Part shown: positions 1 through 12,458 of the stretch, piece by piece
Layout of the letters: each line of letters opens with the position of its first letter
How positions within the stretch are numbered: position 1 is the stretch's first letter
Source: Boswellia sacra
Taxonomy: Eukaryota > Streptophyta > Magnoliopsida > Sapindales > Burseraceae
Assembly (NCBI GenBank): GCA_013180625.2
Contig: SNVD02013132.1
Coordinates: forward strand, 1-64,000
Direction of reading: 5' to 3'
Length of the DNA: 64,000 nucleotides
Notes under the pieces: generated by a model
Seen by the model: only the letters and a program-made list of their open reading frames with translations
The model's database searches: none
Told to the model about the DNA's origin: nothing
Program-made: the position numbers and the translations under genes

Positions 1-792
1 TTGAATATGTGTAACTAAATCTGAATTGGTTGAGGGTGATTTTCAAAGCCCTTGATATGGATTTTGTGAGTTGATTGTGTAAGAAATTGTTATCCAATTC
101 TCTAATTGAAGTTGCTTGTATTTTCCCATATCTAATGCTTATGATTGCTTACTGATTGTATTTGGAATGGCCAATTAAATATAATCTGTTGTTGTCTATT
201 GCTAGATTAGAAATCTTGATCCGTAATTGTCATGAATTTCCAATCATTAGTAGCAAATTGTGATCAGAGATTGCAATTGGAAAATACAACCTAGGTTAAA
301 TAATCCGAACTTGTGTGATTATTGCTTAGATCAACCTATCTTTATCATCGTAATGCTTCTATTGAATTAAACTTAGAGAGCTTGTTCTAGGTTGTTTAAT
401 GGATAGAGATTAAATAAAGAGTTTGTTTTATTTAACAACAAAGTAAGGAAAGATTGGGATAACAGAGCTTGTTGTTATCTACGGTTGATAACTTCAATGC
501 TGTAATTGGATTACAATTCTATGTTAATTCACAAATTCATATCTTGTGGCAGAGAATGAACTCTTAACCAAGTGTCTCTCATTGATTTTTCACTCCATTT
601 AACTTTGCTTTGTGTTATTCTTCATTTGCTTTCGTATTAAGTTTAGTTAATCAATCAACAAAACCCCCCCTATTTAGTTTATTATTGCTGGAAAATAACA
701 AATTCAATTAGAATCAATCCTCGTGGGAACGATATCTACTTATCACTTTATTACTTGTGTGACTAGTATACTTGCTAGTTTCGAACGCATCA
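1..792 (+). repeat. LTR of family A, truncated by the window edge
   Basis: This stretch is the reverse complement of most of the two complete copies at 41011-42434 and 45778-47189. It ends in the same terminus, GCTAGTTTCGAACGCATCA, closing with the CA typical of LTRs. The other copies start TG, end CA and have 5 bp target-site duplications, so this is an LTR too, in + orientation. Whether it is a solo LTR or the end of a longer element cannot be told because the left side lies outside the window. The 60-73 aa open frames inside the family A copies are chance frames. Confidence 0.8.
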
Positions 793-3700
793 CTCGAGTT
801 AGGCAAAAGTGTAAAGGGATTTTATTGGTGATATTAAGCCTAGAAGTAAAGGTAAGAGTATTTTATGACATTATCTTGTAAGGTTAATAATTATATCTAA
901 TTAATTATTAGATAATTAGAATTGAGTTTAATTATTAAGGTGAAGTTTTATATGAGCCTATTTAGTCCTCAACCTGACTCATAAAAGCTACTTTACATTT
1001 ATTAGGTTTTTATTATTAAATAAAAGTTAAGTTCAATTTTTAGAGTGACTTAGATTTCAAGTTTGATCAAATAATTATTTAGGATATTATTTTATAATAA
1101 TTAGATAATTATTTTTATTTTTTTTAAAGGAATAAGAGATAATTATAATCTTATATTAGTTGGGATTTTAATAAAATATCTTTTCCTTAAGTATTAGGAT
1201 TTTTAATGCGAACCTCATAGAATATCTTTTCCCTAACTATTAGGATTTTTAATGTGAACCTCTTGAATTAATTTACAGTGGCTTGCGTTTGATCAACCAA
1301 AACAGAGAACGTGAGACAGAGAGGGAGAAACGTGAACTCTAGAGAAAACACAAGAGGGCAAAAAATTATATGTAGAGAGAAAAATTCGTTTATTCAATTT
1401 CTTTTGGTTTTTTCTTGTAGATTCTAAGGTGTTCGTACACTTGTTTTTATGTAGAGTACTTTATAAATATAGCTAGGAAGATCATGTAATTTGAAACACT
1501 AGGTACACTTATTAATAATATAAATAGCATTATAATGAAAGATTAACGATCTTTTGTTTTTTATGCTTCAGCTAAATTTCTATTGAAATTCATTTTTAAT
1601 ACTAACAAATGAAATTCAAAATTGTTGGCTGAGAATCTATATATAAAGAGCTTTGTGTCTTGAGTAATAATTCACATATATAAGAGCCTTGAAAGAAATG
1701 AATTACTTACACAGCTCACTTTGATTATTTTCTATCTCCCCCACTTTTACCGTTCTCTAAACTCTGCCGGAAGTTTATTTACTCTCATTATAGCATTCAT
1801 CTTAATTTATGTTTGTTGATTCACTTTACATCAAGTTAAACCGAAGCACTACATTTATATACACAATACGGCTTACACATTTCCGTAAAAACAAATACTT
1901 TTTTATTATAATAATGATATACTCTATGTATATCTCCTATACATCTATTTTTTTATCTTAGATTTATTTTACTCGAATTTTGTGACGGCAGGTTGTGGTG
2001 AGTGGCCGGTTGTCTGAAGTCAATTGTTTTGTCCCCTTAGCTAGTTCGCTGCCATTTGGCTGCTAATTGACTTGGGAGAGGAAGAGCAGCTGATGCAAGG
2101 ATTTAAAATATGGGTGTTTAACCTTTTTTCATCTCAAACATGCATTTCCTGCAATTGGCATTTCCATTAATTTTGTCGGTAGAATTAATTGTCAATATCT
2201 GAGAGAGGAAAACAACAGTCCACTTGTATTCATTGTATTTATTATAAAATTCTGTACTTTAGTTATTTATTATTCATCGACCGACAGGATAAATTTTGTT
2301 TATAGGGACTAATTGACAACCCTGCGTTCAATCGGACTGGCAGGAGGAAACACAGCGGTTTTGAAGGTTTTGACTTTGAGAAGTAACGCTTTTCACGCCT
2401 ATAACATAAACATAAGGTTCGTCTACAGTATATTCGATATATCACTTGTCAATTTTTTATAAATTCAGTGTAAGAGTTGTAAATCTTTATATAAAAATCG
2501 TAAATGTGAAAAAAAAAGTTGTAAATTCTCATTTACGACTTTTATACAATGATTTACAACTTTTACACTACCTTACAAAAAATCGAAAATAGTTTCATTT
2601 ACAACTTTTACACTCCATATTTACGATTTTTATACAAGAATTTACAATTTTTATACTAAAAATTATAAAAATTTAGAAAAGTGATGTACCGGTACAACTG
2701 ATGTACCGTAGCCAAAGCCATAACTTAACAATGATCTTAGTTACAATTAAGCTGCGCATTTCAAGGACTTTTCAACAGCCTGATCCTAAATTAATTTAAT
2801 ATAAAAATTATTAATTTTTTAAATAATTATCATGCTTAATTATTTATTCAAAAATTCAAAATAAGTAGTTTTGTATGCCACAAAAGTGTGGATTAATACT
2901 TAAAAACTTGTATATCTTAATTTTAAAGTCCTTGAAAAGTTGTATATAATTAGTTATTTCATCATATTCAATCAATTTTGTAATAAAATATCTAATATTT
3001 GAAATAATTTATTAATAATTATTAAAATAAGAATATGTGAATTTTTAGTTCTTATGTTACATGATAACATTATCTATTAAAATTAAGTAATATTATAATT
3101 ACAAGTTTGTATCTGATGTGATAGGTGATATGATAATATTTTATCATATCTTACATCATCTATTTTAATTTATTTTTAATTTTATGATAATCATAGGGTG
3201 AAAATCATTATTTGAAAGAGAAAATCATGGATAGGCAAATGATATACAAGGATGGTAAGTACTAAATAGAATTAAAAATTAACTAAAACAAGTGATATGG
3301 CATATGACACATGCAAGACATTGCCCTATCGCCTGCCACAAGATCAAGATATACAAACTTCCAACTTTAACTTTATAAGTATAGCAATATTTTAAAAAAT
3401 TATATGGCAGATGACCTTTTTGACCCAATTATTTTTGTGAGATAGGGAGGCTTCATGCAAATTAGCTTGATGTTATTTATAATTTTCTAAGAGTTTAATC
3501 AGCTGGTATTGTAAGTGTGATGTCTCTGATGCTGATTGTTAAGCTAATTAATGACGAATTTGTGCGGAAGAATATATTTTAATAAATATGATTTTACTTC
3601 TCCGTGCACAAAAGTAATAATAATTGATGAATAAAGGGGACCGGTTACAGTACTGTATTGGTTCAACAAATTTTTTATAAAAAAGAAATCAAATTGATGA

Positions 3701-4034
3701 ATAAAAATTGTAAATTATAATTATATAAAAGTTGTAAATTAATAAATAAAAATTATATTACAATTTTTTATATTAGTTATTTATAATTTTTATACAATTT
3801 TTAAAAATCTATGTATAATACATAGTGTCATGATCATTCCCTAAATAAAATAAAGTAAGATCAATTGGCCTGGTTCGATTAGTGGTATTAACTGATGTAT
3901 GCTTTACGAGACTAGCCATTAAATATTGTCTGCACAAGGCTAAACATGATCACAATAAGATCCATTTGGTCAATTTTTCGAAATCATAAAAGCAAAATCT
4001 GATTGATTCAATTATTGCAATTTGAAGGTCCCAT
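793..4034. other. AT-rich intergenic DNA, no gene seen
   Basis: No open frame with a recognisable domain was found. It holds a hairpin-type repeat (2455-2700), a related AT-rich patch (about 3620-3830), and long runs of A/T. The last few hundred bases would contain the promoter of the transporter pseudogene; no convincing TATA box or motif cluster was identified. Confidence 0.6.
2455..2700. repeat. AT-rich inverted repeat, MITE-like
   Basis: Short words such as GTTGTAAAT and ATCGTAAAT on the left recur in reverse complement (ATTTACAAC, ATTTACGATTTTTATAC) on the right, so the segment can fold into long imperfect hairpins. Related words (TATAAAAGTTGTAAAT) occur at 3620-3830, suggesting a small dispersed family. 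No clear target-site duplication was found, so class and exact ends are uncertain. Confidence 0.45.
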
Positions 4035-5381
4035 ATGGAGAATTCAAATTCAAGTCCTCTCATCTCTGATCAATCCGACTCTGATGCTGATGATTCCTCA
4101 TCTTTGTCCCTGGATGAGATTATTGAACAGAGTTTGGAAGGTTTTGGGTGTTCCCAATTGAAACAAGCTCTTCTTGTATCACTTCCACTAGTCTTTGATG
4201 CTCAGCAAACGTTCATTAGTGTCTACACCGATGCAGAGCCAACATGGCATTGCACCAGTTACAATTCTAGCGCTACTTCTACTTGCAACTCAAGCTCAAA
4301 TATCTGCAGCCTCTCCAAAAGCGCATGGGCTTGGGATGGATCTTCTCACAAGACAATAATATCATATTGGAGCCTTGAGTGCGCCAGTTCAATCATCACT
4401 GGCTTACCCTCATCATCCTACTTCATGGGATGCCTCTTGGGAGGATTTGTTCTACCAACCCTAGCTGACTCATCTTTGGGCCGTAAGAAATTGCTTTTCC
4501 TTTCATGTTTTGCAATGTCCGTTACTGCATTCATAACAATCTTCTCCATTGATATTTGGGTATACTCAATCTTGAGATTTGCTTGTGGCTTCTTTCGCGC
4601 ATCAATAATGTCAACTGCTCTTGTTTTGTTAATGGAGATGGTTGGAAAAACATGGCGTGGTCAAGTAGGAGCCATTGCATTCTCTTGCTTTACTCTAGGT
4701 TTATTATCCTTACCAGCTATTGCATATATTAACAAAAATTCTCCATGGAAAACCCTTTATCTTTGGACTTCTATTCCATCAATTTTATATTGTGTATTAG
4801 CATTTCCATTTGTTAGTGAGTCTCCTAGATGGCTTTTTTTACATGGAAAACCCTTTATCTTTTTTTACAAAAATTCTCCATGGAAAACCCTTTATCTTTT
4901 TTTACCTTTAATGGTTTATTGGAGATCCCTGCATTTTCACTCACCTCTTTCTTGATAGGAAGATGCAATCGAACAAGCTCAATTCTTGGATTTTCTATAT
5001 TAGGTGGAATATCTAGCATAATTTGTGCTATAATTGGTGATGATCAAAAAGTTTTACAACGTGTTGTTGAGCTTGCGTCATTCTTTGGCGTATGTGTAGC
5101 ATTTAATGTGATTCTCATATATGCGACTGAGTTGTTTACAACGTGTGTGAGGAACTCGACCATAACAATGGTGAGACAAACAATAAATATTGGTGCTGCC
5201 GTGAGTCCTATGCTAATTTCAGCTGGACAACGAATTGAATTCCTCTCTTTTGGAGTATTTGGATTAGTAGTGTTGTGTAGTGGTTTCCTTTGTGGCATGT
5301 TTGCCTGAGACAAGAGGTGTCGCTCTTTGTTAGACCTTCGATGAGCAAGAGGCCAAGGATACCCCCATTGTGCATGTATAA
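4035..5381 (+). pseudogene. Organic cation/carnitine transporter (OCT-like, MFS) pseudogene
   Basis: The first 272 codons read well as the N-terminal half of a plant organic cation/carnitine transporter: an acidic/serine-rich start, a cysteine-containing extracellular loop after the first membrane segment, the MFS loop motif LADSSLGRKKL, several hydrophobic segments, then SESPRWL, the sugar/OCT-type motif before the large cytoplasmic loop. The C-terminal half resumes in another frame near 4903 (LLEIPAFSLTSFLIGR) and runs through membrane segments to about 5300. There a second frame change is needed to reach the family-typical LPETRGVAL ending, which is then interrupted by TAG (5331) before TAA at 5379-5381. 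The central loop and about one membrane segment are missing, and three partial copies of a 20-odd base word sit at the breakpoint. Intact plant relatives are about 500 aa and often intronless, so this is a dead single-exon copy. ATG at 4035 matches the family-like N-terminus. Confidence 0.85.
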
Positions 5382-5605
5382 AATTATGTATTATGTATGT
5401 TATTCAACTATTGCATCATTAAGTTATGAGTTTAATATTTCCCTTTAGTTTTGAGGAAGTTCTTCTAGAAATTGTAAGAAGTCTATTCTATCTTGCAAAA
5501 TTCATTTCATGTATCGATTACCCAAAAAGATGAGATAAAACAATGGAAAGTGTCAAATGTCATATATTAATAATAGTAAAAATTTAATGAGGTAATATGA
5601 TATGA

Positions 5606-5613
<8 letters not shown>

Positions 5614-5652
<39 letters not shown>
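5614..5652. repeat. (AT)n microsatellite
   Basis: About 19 uninterrupted AT dinucleotides preceded by an A-run. It lies about 230 bases downstream of the transporter pseudogene. Confidence 0.95.
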
Positions 5653-5656
<4 letters not shown>

Positions 5657-5719
5657 AGAAATATGACAGAGTAACAACATAATTCATTAAATTGCATGGG
5701 CTTATTGTCATAACCGGTT

Positions 5720-6292
5720 ATGATTAGCGGTGGTAATTTTTGACTTGACACGCTAACATGATATGAACACAACATGGAATTAGTGGTTTAGTGTAGACAT
5801 GGTTATTCATTGGGTCGTGTTAGTATTAGGATGCTTGACTCAATAAATAAATGTTGAATATATCTGTGTTCAGGGTGTTGAAGACACTAACCCATTTAAT
5901 GACAATAATAGTTAAAGTATATCCTGTTGAGTACAAACAATTAAGAAACAAATTAACCTATTTGATATAAAATTTAAATTATTTTTTCTATTAATAATTT
6001 TTCATATTATTGGATAATTTTAATTAATATAAATATATGAAATGTGGTTGATTAAGCATTTATATGTTAAATAATTAAATAGGTTATGTGAGCTAATATA
6101 TTGTAGTTATAATATGTTTAGTAAATGGGTAATGGGTGACATGTTTATTAAATAAGTTGTATTTGTGTTTAAGTTTTGACACGAATAATTAAATGAGTTG
6201 TATCCGTGTTTACCAAAATTTTACTAATTTATATCCTAACACAAAAAAAAAAAAAAAAAAACACTACACACAAATATGAATTGTCATCCCCA
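5720..6292. mobile_element. hAT-like non-autonomous remnant
   Basis: The left side begins TTAGCGGTGGTAATTTTTGA and the right side ends, in reverse complement, TAACTGGGGATGACAATTCA. Both resemble the plant hAT terminus (TAGGGGTGGCAA type). Between them are the degenerate GGGTCGTGTTAG- and GACACG-like words common in such elements. The flanks GTTATGAT and AATATGAT agree at six of eight positions, as a decayed 8 bp duplication might. A 20-base A-run occurs at 6242-6261. No transposase frame is present. Confidence 0.45.
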
Positions 6293-7283
6293 GTTACAAT
6301 ATGATCAACAACTAAACACTATTCTGTTAAATATATGTACATAATTTATATTTCCTAATCTAGAAAAAGTATTTAGAATAAAATATTCCAAATAAAAATT
6401 TTGTAGAAGGGCGAAGATATTTCGACAAGATGGCTGAAAAGTCAGGAGTACATATGGTAGTGTAGGATGCACAACGCAAGTCTAAGAATATTAAAGTAGT
6501 TTTAGATATACAACCAGTCCAAACAATCAAAACTATACAACCCGATATCGTATAAATTTACTAAATAGATAAAAATAAAGAGAAAACCAAAGAATTTTTA
6601 ATAAATAAAATATAATCCATCTATCCAATGACTTTTTGTCAAGTCAGGTTGTAGGAATTTTAATTGTTTAAGTTGGTTGTACATCTAGAATTATTTCTAA
6701 GGATATATTAGCCAGAAGAATTATTCCTTCTATCACGTACATTTTATGGATTTAGAATTTAAATAAAAAAGTTTTGATGTTAACAACAATCAGCTAAAAT
6801 TTCTTAGGAAAATTCAAAAAATGGCCCAAATTTAGGGGCCCATTGCGAAAAGACCATGGACCTTTGGATGACAAAATTACTCAAATGCCCTTAATGCAAA
6901 AAAATAAGACAAATGGACAAAGGCCACTGCATATCTATTTCTTCTCAAATCTCTTGCAAAATTCATCCACAACACTGTATTTTTGGTAAAATCTCACTGT
7001 CTAGCATCATTTGCTATTGGCAACATTGAAGATCTAAGTAAAAGTAGATAATACACCCCTCTATATACATGTTCTTTTTTTTTTTAGAAATTTTTGAACT
7101 TTTAATTTTGCACTAATGTTTGCTAGCTAATGAGATGGAATGCGCTTAGAAAATATATTAGTGAGCTAGGAGAAGTGTCTTTAGTGCTTTAGTAGCAAGG
7201 AAATCAATAGAAAACAACAATTTGCAAGAAAAAATCGGGTAGGCTGGACAAGGAAGATGATGCTTGACAAAGGATTTGCGAAC

Positions 7284-7475
7284 GTCGAGCGTCGAGTTAT
7301 GGTGTCAGTCACTAGCTCGACATAGGCCGACACTCTCAATTGGGCATTTGTCCATTAGGTCGGGCCTATCTATTTGTCTTGTGTCTAAAGACAAAAAATT
7401 TTGTCGAGCTTAGTTGAGTTTCGAGATATAATGTTGAGTGCCGAGTTAGTCTCTCGAGTTGCCAAACATCGTCGA
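7284..7475. promoter_or_regulatory. TCGA-rich leader of MULE M1
   Basis: Seven TCGA tetramers, mostly GTCGAG or CTCGA(C/G), lie within about 190 bases in otherwise AT-rich DNA, directly upstream of the transposase start region. The equivalent position of the other two MULE copies shows the same feature. A role as transposase-binding or regulatory repeats is inference. Confidence 0.55.
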
Positions 7476-7559
7476 GCATAGTTGCAGAATTTCAATTTTC
7501 TTGATGTTTATGCAGTGTTTCAATGATATTTTGAGTCAAGGATGAATTTTGACATGTCT

Positions 7560-10199
7560 TTTACATGCATAATGGAAACTTTGTGTATTTTAATATTGTA
7601 CAATGGTTTTTGAAAGATGCAACAGAATGGAGGTTATATGTACATGGGAGGGAAGTCTAAGCCGTTGATAATTCCTAGGTGTACTACTTACAATAGGTTG
7701 GTTGAATATTTAAATACGAAAATAGGTTGGGATTTGAGTACAAAAACCATAGGTTTAGTTATTCAATTCTTCTCTAGGGGTCCTCCTCCATTGTTGACTC
7801 CTATTAAGACTGATAAAGATGTTTGTTTTTCATACAACATAGGTTGGAGGACCAGTTATCATATACACCATTGATCGTCATACTTGAGGATATGGACCAG
7901 TAAAGAACAAGGTCACAATCCAATCCTTCAGCGAAAAGGTTGAGTTCTTTTAATCCATCTTTGTTTCGGTCAGCTACTGGAAGCAACCAATTAACCAAGC
8001 CTACTCCTGCCTATGCGGAATCAAGTCGTAATGAAGAAGTTGGCCATGAGTTTCAATAGTCTCCTGGGCATGCAGAGGAGCAGTCAACCGGTTTTGCAGG
8101 AGAAGTTGGATTAAACTAATCATTGTCATTGACCTTAATTAGACACCTTGATAGAAAATTTAAGAGCTTAGCCAATGTCAAAAGTGATGGTGTTCATGGG
8201 GTTAGCGATGATGGGAATGATAATGGTGAGCCATAATGATGATCGTGATGATGATGATGATGTGTATTATGGTTTTGAATCTGGCGATTAGTGGAATGAC
8301 GAGTTAGATGGCAATGATTGTGATGGAAGTGAAAATGGGGCCACAAAGTTTTGGAATGATTTGAACCAAGGGGTGTCTACGACGTTTCCTACAACGTTTC
8401 CTTCAACTCCTCGAACATCCGCAGAAGAAGAGCTGGATCTAGCGACGGGTTTTGTGGCACATGATGCAAATATCGATCCTCCTACCAGTGATAATCAGGC
8501 AAACGCATTTAGGTGGATGCCTCCGATTGTGCATTCCACGTCAAGAGGTCATGATGATCCCACATATTTTGTAGGTGACATAATTAAAGTTGCAATTGGG
8601 CAGATTTCTAACGGTAAAATCGAGCTTCATGATAAGTTATCAAATTTGACATTACGACGCAACTTTTAGTTTAAGGTGACAAAATCGAACTGAACAAGGT
8701 TTGAAGTTGTATGTCGCGCCAAAAATTGTAAGTGGCGGATGCGGGCAACCAAGATAGCAGATTCCAATTTCTTCGAGGTGAAAAAATTTAAAAACTAGCA
8801 CACATGCTTGAGAGCTGGCTCTACCCAAATAAAAAACAAGCAACATCCGCTATTATTGGAAAACATATAGTGTCCAAATTCATTGAGACATCGAGGATTT
8901 ATCGGCCTAGGGACATTATGCATGATGTTCAAGAAGCATTAGGTGCTACCATCACATACCACATGGCATGGAGGGCAAAAGACGCAGCGTTAGAGGAACT
9001 ACATGGATCTTATGAGGAATCATTTACACTTCTCCCTCATGATATATACATGGTTGAGAAAGCAAATCCCGAGACAAAAACCACTTTGGAAACTGATTCT
9101 AATGATCACTTCAAGTACTTTTTATGAGTTTGGGGGCTTCTATTGTTGGGTTTGTGAATTCAATTAGGCTAGTTGTCGCGGTTGATAGATCTCATTTGAA
9201 GGAAAAATATAGAGGTACCATATTTTTGGCATCATGTATGGATGGAAATAAGCAAATGTTTCTATTGGCATTTGGAGTTGGTCATTCGAAAAATGACGAA
9301 TCTTGGAATTGGTTAATAAGTCAACTGCATGACCAGGTTGTCCACAATGTCCTAGATTTGGTGTTCATTTTAGATCGCCATTCCAATATTGAAAGAGCTA
9401 TTTCTGATGTTTTCTGTGGGGCACTTCATGGCTTGTGCACCCATCACTTGAAGGTAATGTTCAAAGATAAGACTTTGTTAGACACATTCGCCAAAGTTGT
9501 GAGGACCTATCATCGTGCTGATTTCAATTATCACATGTGCATAATCGAATCATATATGCTTCTAGCTGCGGCGTTTCTTCGGCAGATAGGTGTGGAGAAA
9601 TGGGCACTCTCACAATTCTTTGACCGACATTATAATATAATGACAACCAATATTGTTGAGTAAATGAATAGTTGCTTGAGACAGGCTCGTTTCCTCCCCA
9701 TTACACTTTTAGAGGACTATCATCGAGCAAATATTCAAAAATGGTTCTGTGCACGAAGGGAAATTTTTGCCAACTCATAATTATATCTCACTCCATGGGT
9801 TGAAAAGTTGATGGAGCATCATATAAAAGAAGGTAATCGAATGAAAGTTAACGGCATATCTCTAACCATGTATGAGGTGAATGGTAACGAATGTGTCAAC
9901 ATTGTCAACATGCATGCCCGAACCTGCACGTGTAGAGTGTTTGATCTTGACCAATTGCTTTGTACATATACATTAGTCGTTTACAGGTGGTTCAAGATGA
10001 GGTAAGAAGTAGAGTCATCCTACCACCAGAAATGAGGAGGCCAGCTGGAAGATTGAGGAGAAAACGGATCCTATCGCAAGGAGAGTCAAGCTCATCACAA
10101 AGTTGTGACCGTTATAGGGGCTCAGGTCATAATTGGCAAACATGTCAAAACCCGATCCTACTTGACCATGCTATAGGAGCACGACATAATAATTTATGA
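7560..10199 (+). pseudogene. MURA transposase (MULE) pseudogene, copy M1
   Basis: Collinear blocks of a plant Mutator transposase appear in several frames. First comes the N-terminal domain (MQQNGGYMYMGGKSKPL), then an aspartate-rich linker from GATGAT repeats (about 8215-8300), then the pre-catalytic block (DKLSNLTLRRNF). The DDE core lies in the frame 9124-9660: first Asp in VVAVDRSHL (9184), second Asp in VFILDRHSN (9373), the CTHHL motif, and the catalytic Glu at 9658-9660. That Glu is followed immediately by TAA where copy M2 has Ser. After this come the SWIM-type CTCRVFD block (about 9930) and a degenerate zinc knuckle with GHNWQTC (about 10130). One base is missing at about 9120 relative to M2, breaking the frame just before the catalytic domain. 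At least five stops or shifts in all; not functional. Confidence 0.85.
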
Positions 10200-10435
10200 C
10201 TTCACATTTTGTACAAACTTTTTCATTTCATGTAATATTTGTATTGAACATAATAATGTTATTTTAAACTGTATTTAGCAAACCATGTATTAAGTTCAAA
10301 TTTCGAGGTACGTGACAAAGTCTTACTTTTTATTTTTATTTTTTTGCCATAAACATCCGAGCTTCTTAGGAGTTATAACCTTAATATGTTTATAATGTAT
10401 ATATGTTATTGTGTGCGTGCATGTGTACGTGGTTT

Positions 10436-10632
10436 GTACAAAGTTAAATAACCATATATACAAAATTAATAAACCGTCCATATAAAAGCAATAAAGAATA
10501 TGTACAAAAGTAATAAATCATATGTACAAAATCAATAAACCATATGTTCAAAAATCAATAACCTATATGTATAAAATATGTACATCGCATGTACAAAATC
10601 AATAAATCATATGTACAAAATATGTACATCCC
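10436..10632. repeat. Degenerate tandem array, about 20-24 bp unit
   Basis: Imperfect repeats around the words CATATGTACAAAATCAATAAA and ATATGTACA occur about eight times. The array lies in the gap between the convergent MURA and ULP1 genes of M1. The same gap in M2 (47930-48266) has no such array, so it arose locally. Confidence 0.75.
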
Positions 10633-10639
10633 ATAAGAG

Positions 10640-11165
10640 AGGATCACATATCCAGAGGATCGAGATCTATCATGGGAGTATTGCCTGTGGGTGTGGCATT
10701 TGGTGTGGGGCTAGGTGCGTCATCTGATCTAGCGACAGCAGGAGTGGTACAGCCTGCGAGAGCTCGGATCTAAAGCCGATGACTCCAGCAGTGCACTGCC
10801 ATCCTATGTCACAATATGTCCTCTGTGAATGCCTGCATGGTCACCAATGGAACATTGCCTGCAAAGTACTCCATGAAGAGCAGACAGTACACTCCACAGG
10901 CCCTTCCTTTGGCCTCCTACTAAGGGACCTCTATGGTATCCTCCACTCGCTCAATGTCAAAAGGGTCAGTAGGAAGATGTGTCGCCAGAAGCACCATTTG
11001 AAATGATACGTGGTAGTATGTGTGCCAGGCAATGACAATGCTCCTTTATCATGTCAAGCAAAGTGTTCGCAATGTAGGAGTCGTAAATCTCCACTAGGCG
11101 ACGATTGAGGTCGATACGGGATGCCACCTAATGCTAATCGTTTATGTTCATGTAGGCAGAGCAAT
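10640..11165 (-). pseudogene. ULP1-type cysteine protease pseudogene, MULE M1
   Basis: Read on the - strand, about 11130-10960 gives NDxHxVASRIDLNRRL then VEIYDSYIAN. This is the His...Asp part of a C48 (ULP1/SUMO protease) catalytic domain; x marks TAG codons where the M2 copy has Gln and Trp. Further down, a block matching the Cys region of M2 (near 10850; GVYCLLF-like after a frame change) and its C-terminal tail can be followed to about 10640. Multiple stops and shifts. The family cleaves ubiquitin-like modifiers. Its convergent placement against MURA is the same as in M2 and M3. Confidence 0.7.
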
Positions 11166-11169
11166 TTGT

Positions 11170-12458
11170 TGAACTAATAAGTTGGCTATACCCTGCGAGA
11201 TCTAATATCTCACAGGTAGAGCTATTGGATAATTGATAAACTGATCATACCTGGTGAGATCTAACATCATGCAGACCTACTAAATTGGTTATATGCGTGC
11301 ATAGAGCTGCTCTCAAAGGGTAAGTGCCTAGATCACATGCTTCAAAGCCTCTATGTGTGTCTGAACGGGTCTAAAGACCTCTATATTATCACTATCTAAG
11401 TAAATCTACTGTCTCAATGTCTAAGTAAGCTAGGTCCTAAGTTAGTAGAACATAATTGAATTTTCTTATCTTTACTAAAATTGATTTTCAAGAAAGTGCT
11501 TTGTAGGTTAAGCCATTTCTTTTCATGCAACTTTATTGAAAAATTTATGCAAGCTAAAGTTGAAAATACTTGATCATTTAAAATCCATGATAAACATCTA
11601 AAAGAGCATTTTCAAAATACTACAAGAAATCCTTTGATAACATTGCTATGATAACTATAAATATCATGCTTTAACATTATTTCTCTAAGAATGTAAAGCT
11701 TACTTTTTTTTTAATAAATTAGAAGGCATTTTAAATATAAAATATAAATTTTCATTTCTAAATGATATATCATGATTTGAACAAGTTTGGAAACTAACTT
11801 TGAATATCTTCATGACTCAAAGCAAATGTAGTAAATAATATTATATTTATATTCAAGAATTTTGTAGAAACTAGCTTGAATACTTCTAAGTTTACTAAAG
11901 TATCTCACTAAATACTTCCATAAAATGCTAAATAAATATCACTAAGTAAACAACTAAATATGCTTCTTAGTTTACCTAGAAAATACATTTACTAATCTCT
12001 TTTGAACTTTCTAAAATGTATAAAAATAGCATTTAAAACTCATTTATAACTCATAAAAGAATATATTAGTTACAACTCATAATACACTACAGCTTCCGCC
12101 TTTATTTCAAAATCTCATAATCCCCATATGATATTCTTTTTCACTCAAATATGCTTCCAAGCATATAAACCAAGTTATCGAGTAATATAATACATTATAA
12201 AGATTTTCTTTCTAATTATATAATATCACAAAGCTAAATACTCACAATACAAACAATTAACATTCAAAACTTTTAACTTACTCTACCACTTCAATATTGG
12301 AACTTGAACACCATTTAGATCTTACATGTCTTTAATCTAATTCTAAAACAATTTATCAACAAAACTTACTTCTATTACATATTAACATGTATTCATTCTA
12401 TAAATTTGACTTTAATACAAAACAAACTATTACCATATACTCATCTATTAAATTAGGG
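11170..12458. other. Unclassified AT-rich DNA, possibly an LTR fragment
   Basis: No coding capacity. The part 11170-11430 contains repeated phrases (GCGAGATCTAATATCTCACAGG, later GGTGAGATCTAACATCATGCAG) that look like transposon-derived tandem words. The remainder is AT-rich and featureless to the eye. No LTR termini or duplication could be defined. Confidence 0.4.

Larger units (their letters stand above)
6807..11170 (+). mobile_element. MULE copy M1 (MURA plus convergent ULP1)
   Basis: The left end GGAAAATTCAAAAAATGGCC matches the outer ends of the MULE copies at 42953 and (in reverse) 56573. Inside, in order: a TCGA-rich leader, a decayed MURA transposase on +, a short tandem array, and a decayed ULP1 protease on -. 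The right end is not recognisable; ULP1 similarity fades near 11170, so the far terminus has been lost or is too diverged. MULEs that carry ULP1-like genes are established in plants (Kaonashi in Arabidopsis, CUMULE in melon). Copy M1 is the most diverged of the three here. Confidence 0.8.

Noticed and set aside
5614..5652. Open frame 5584-5775 containing a Tyr/Ile repeat
   Set aside because: It is only the translation of an AT microsatellite.
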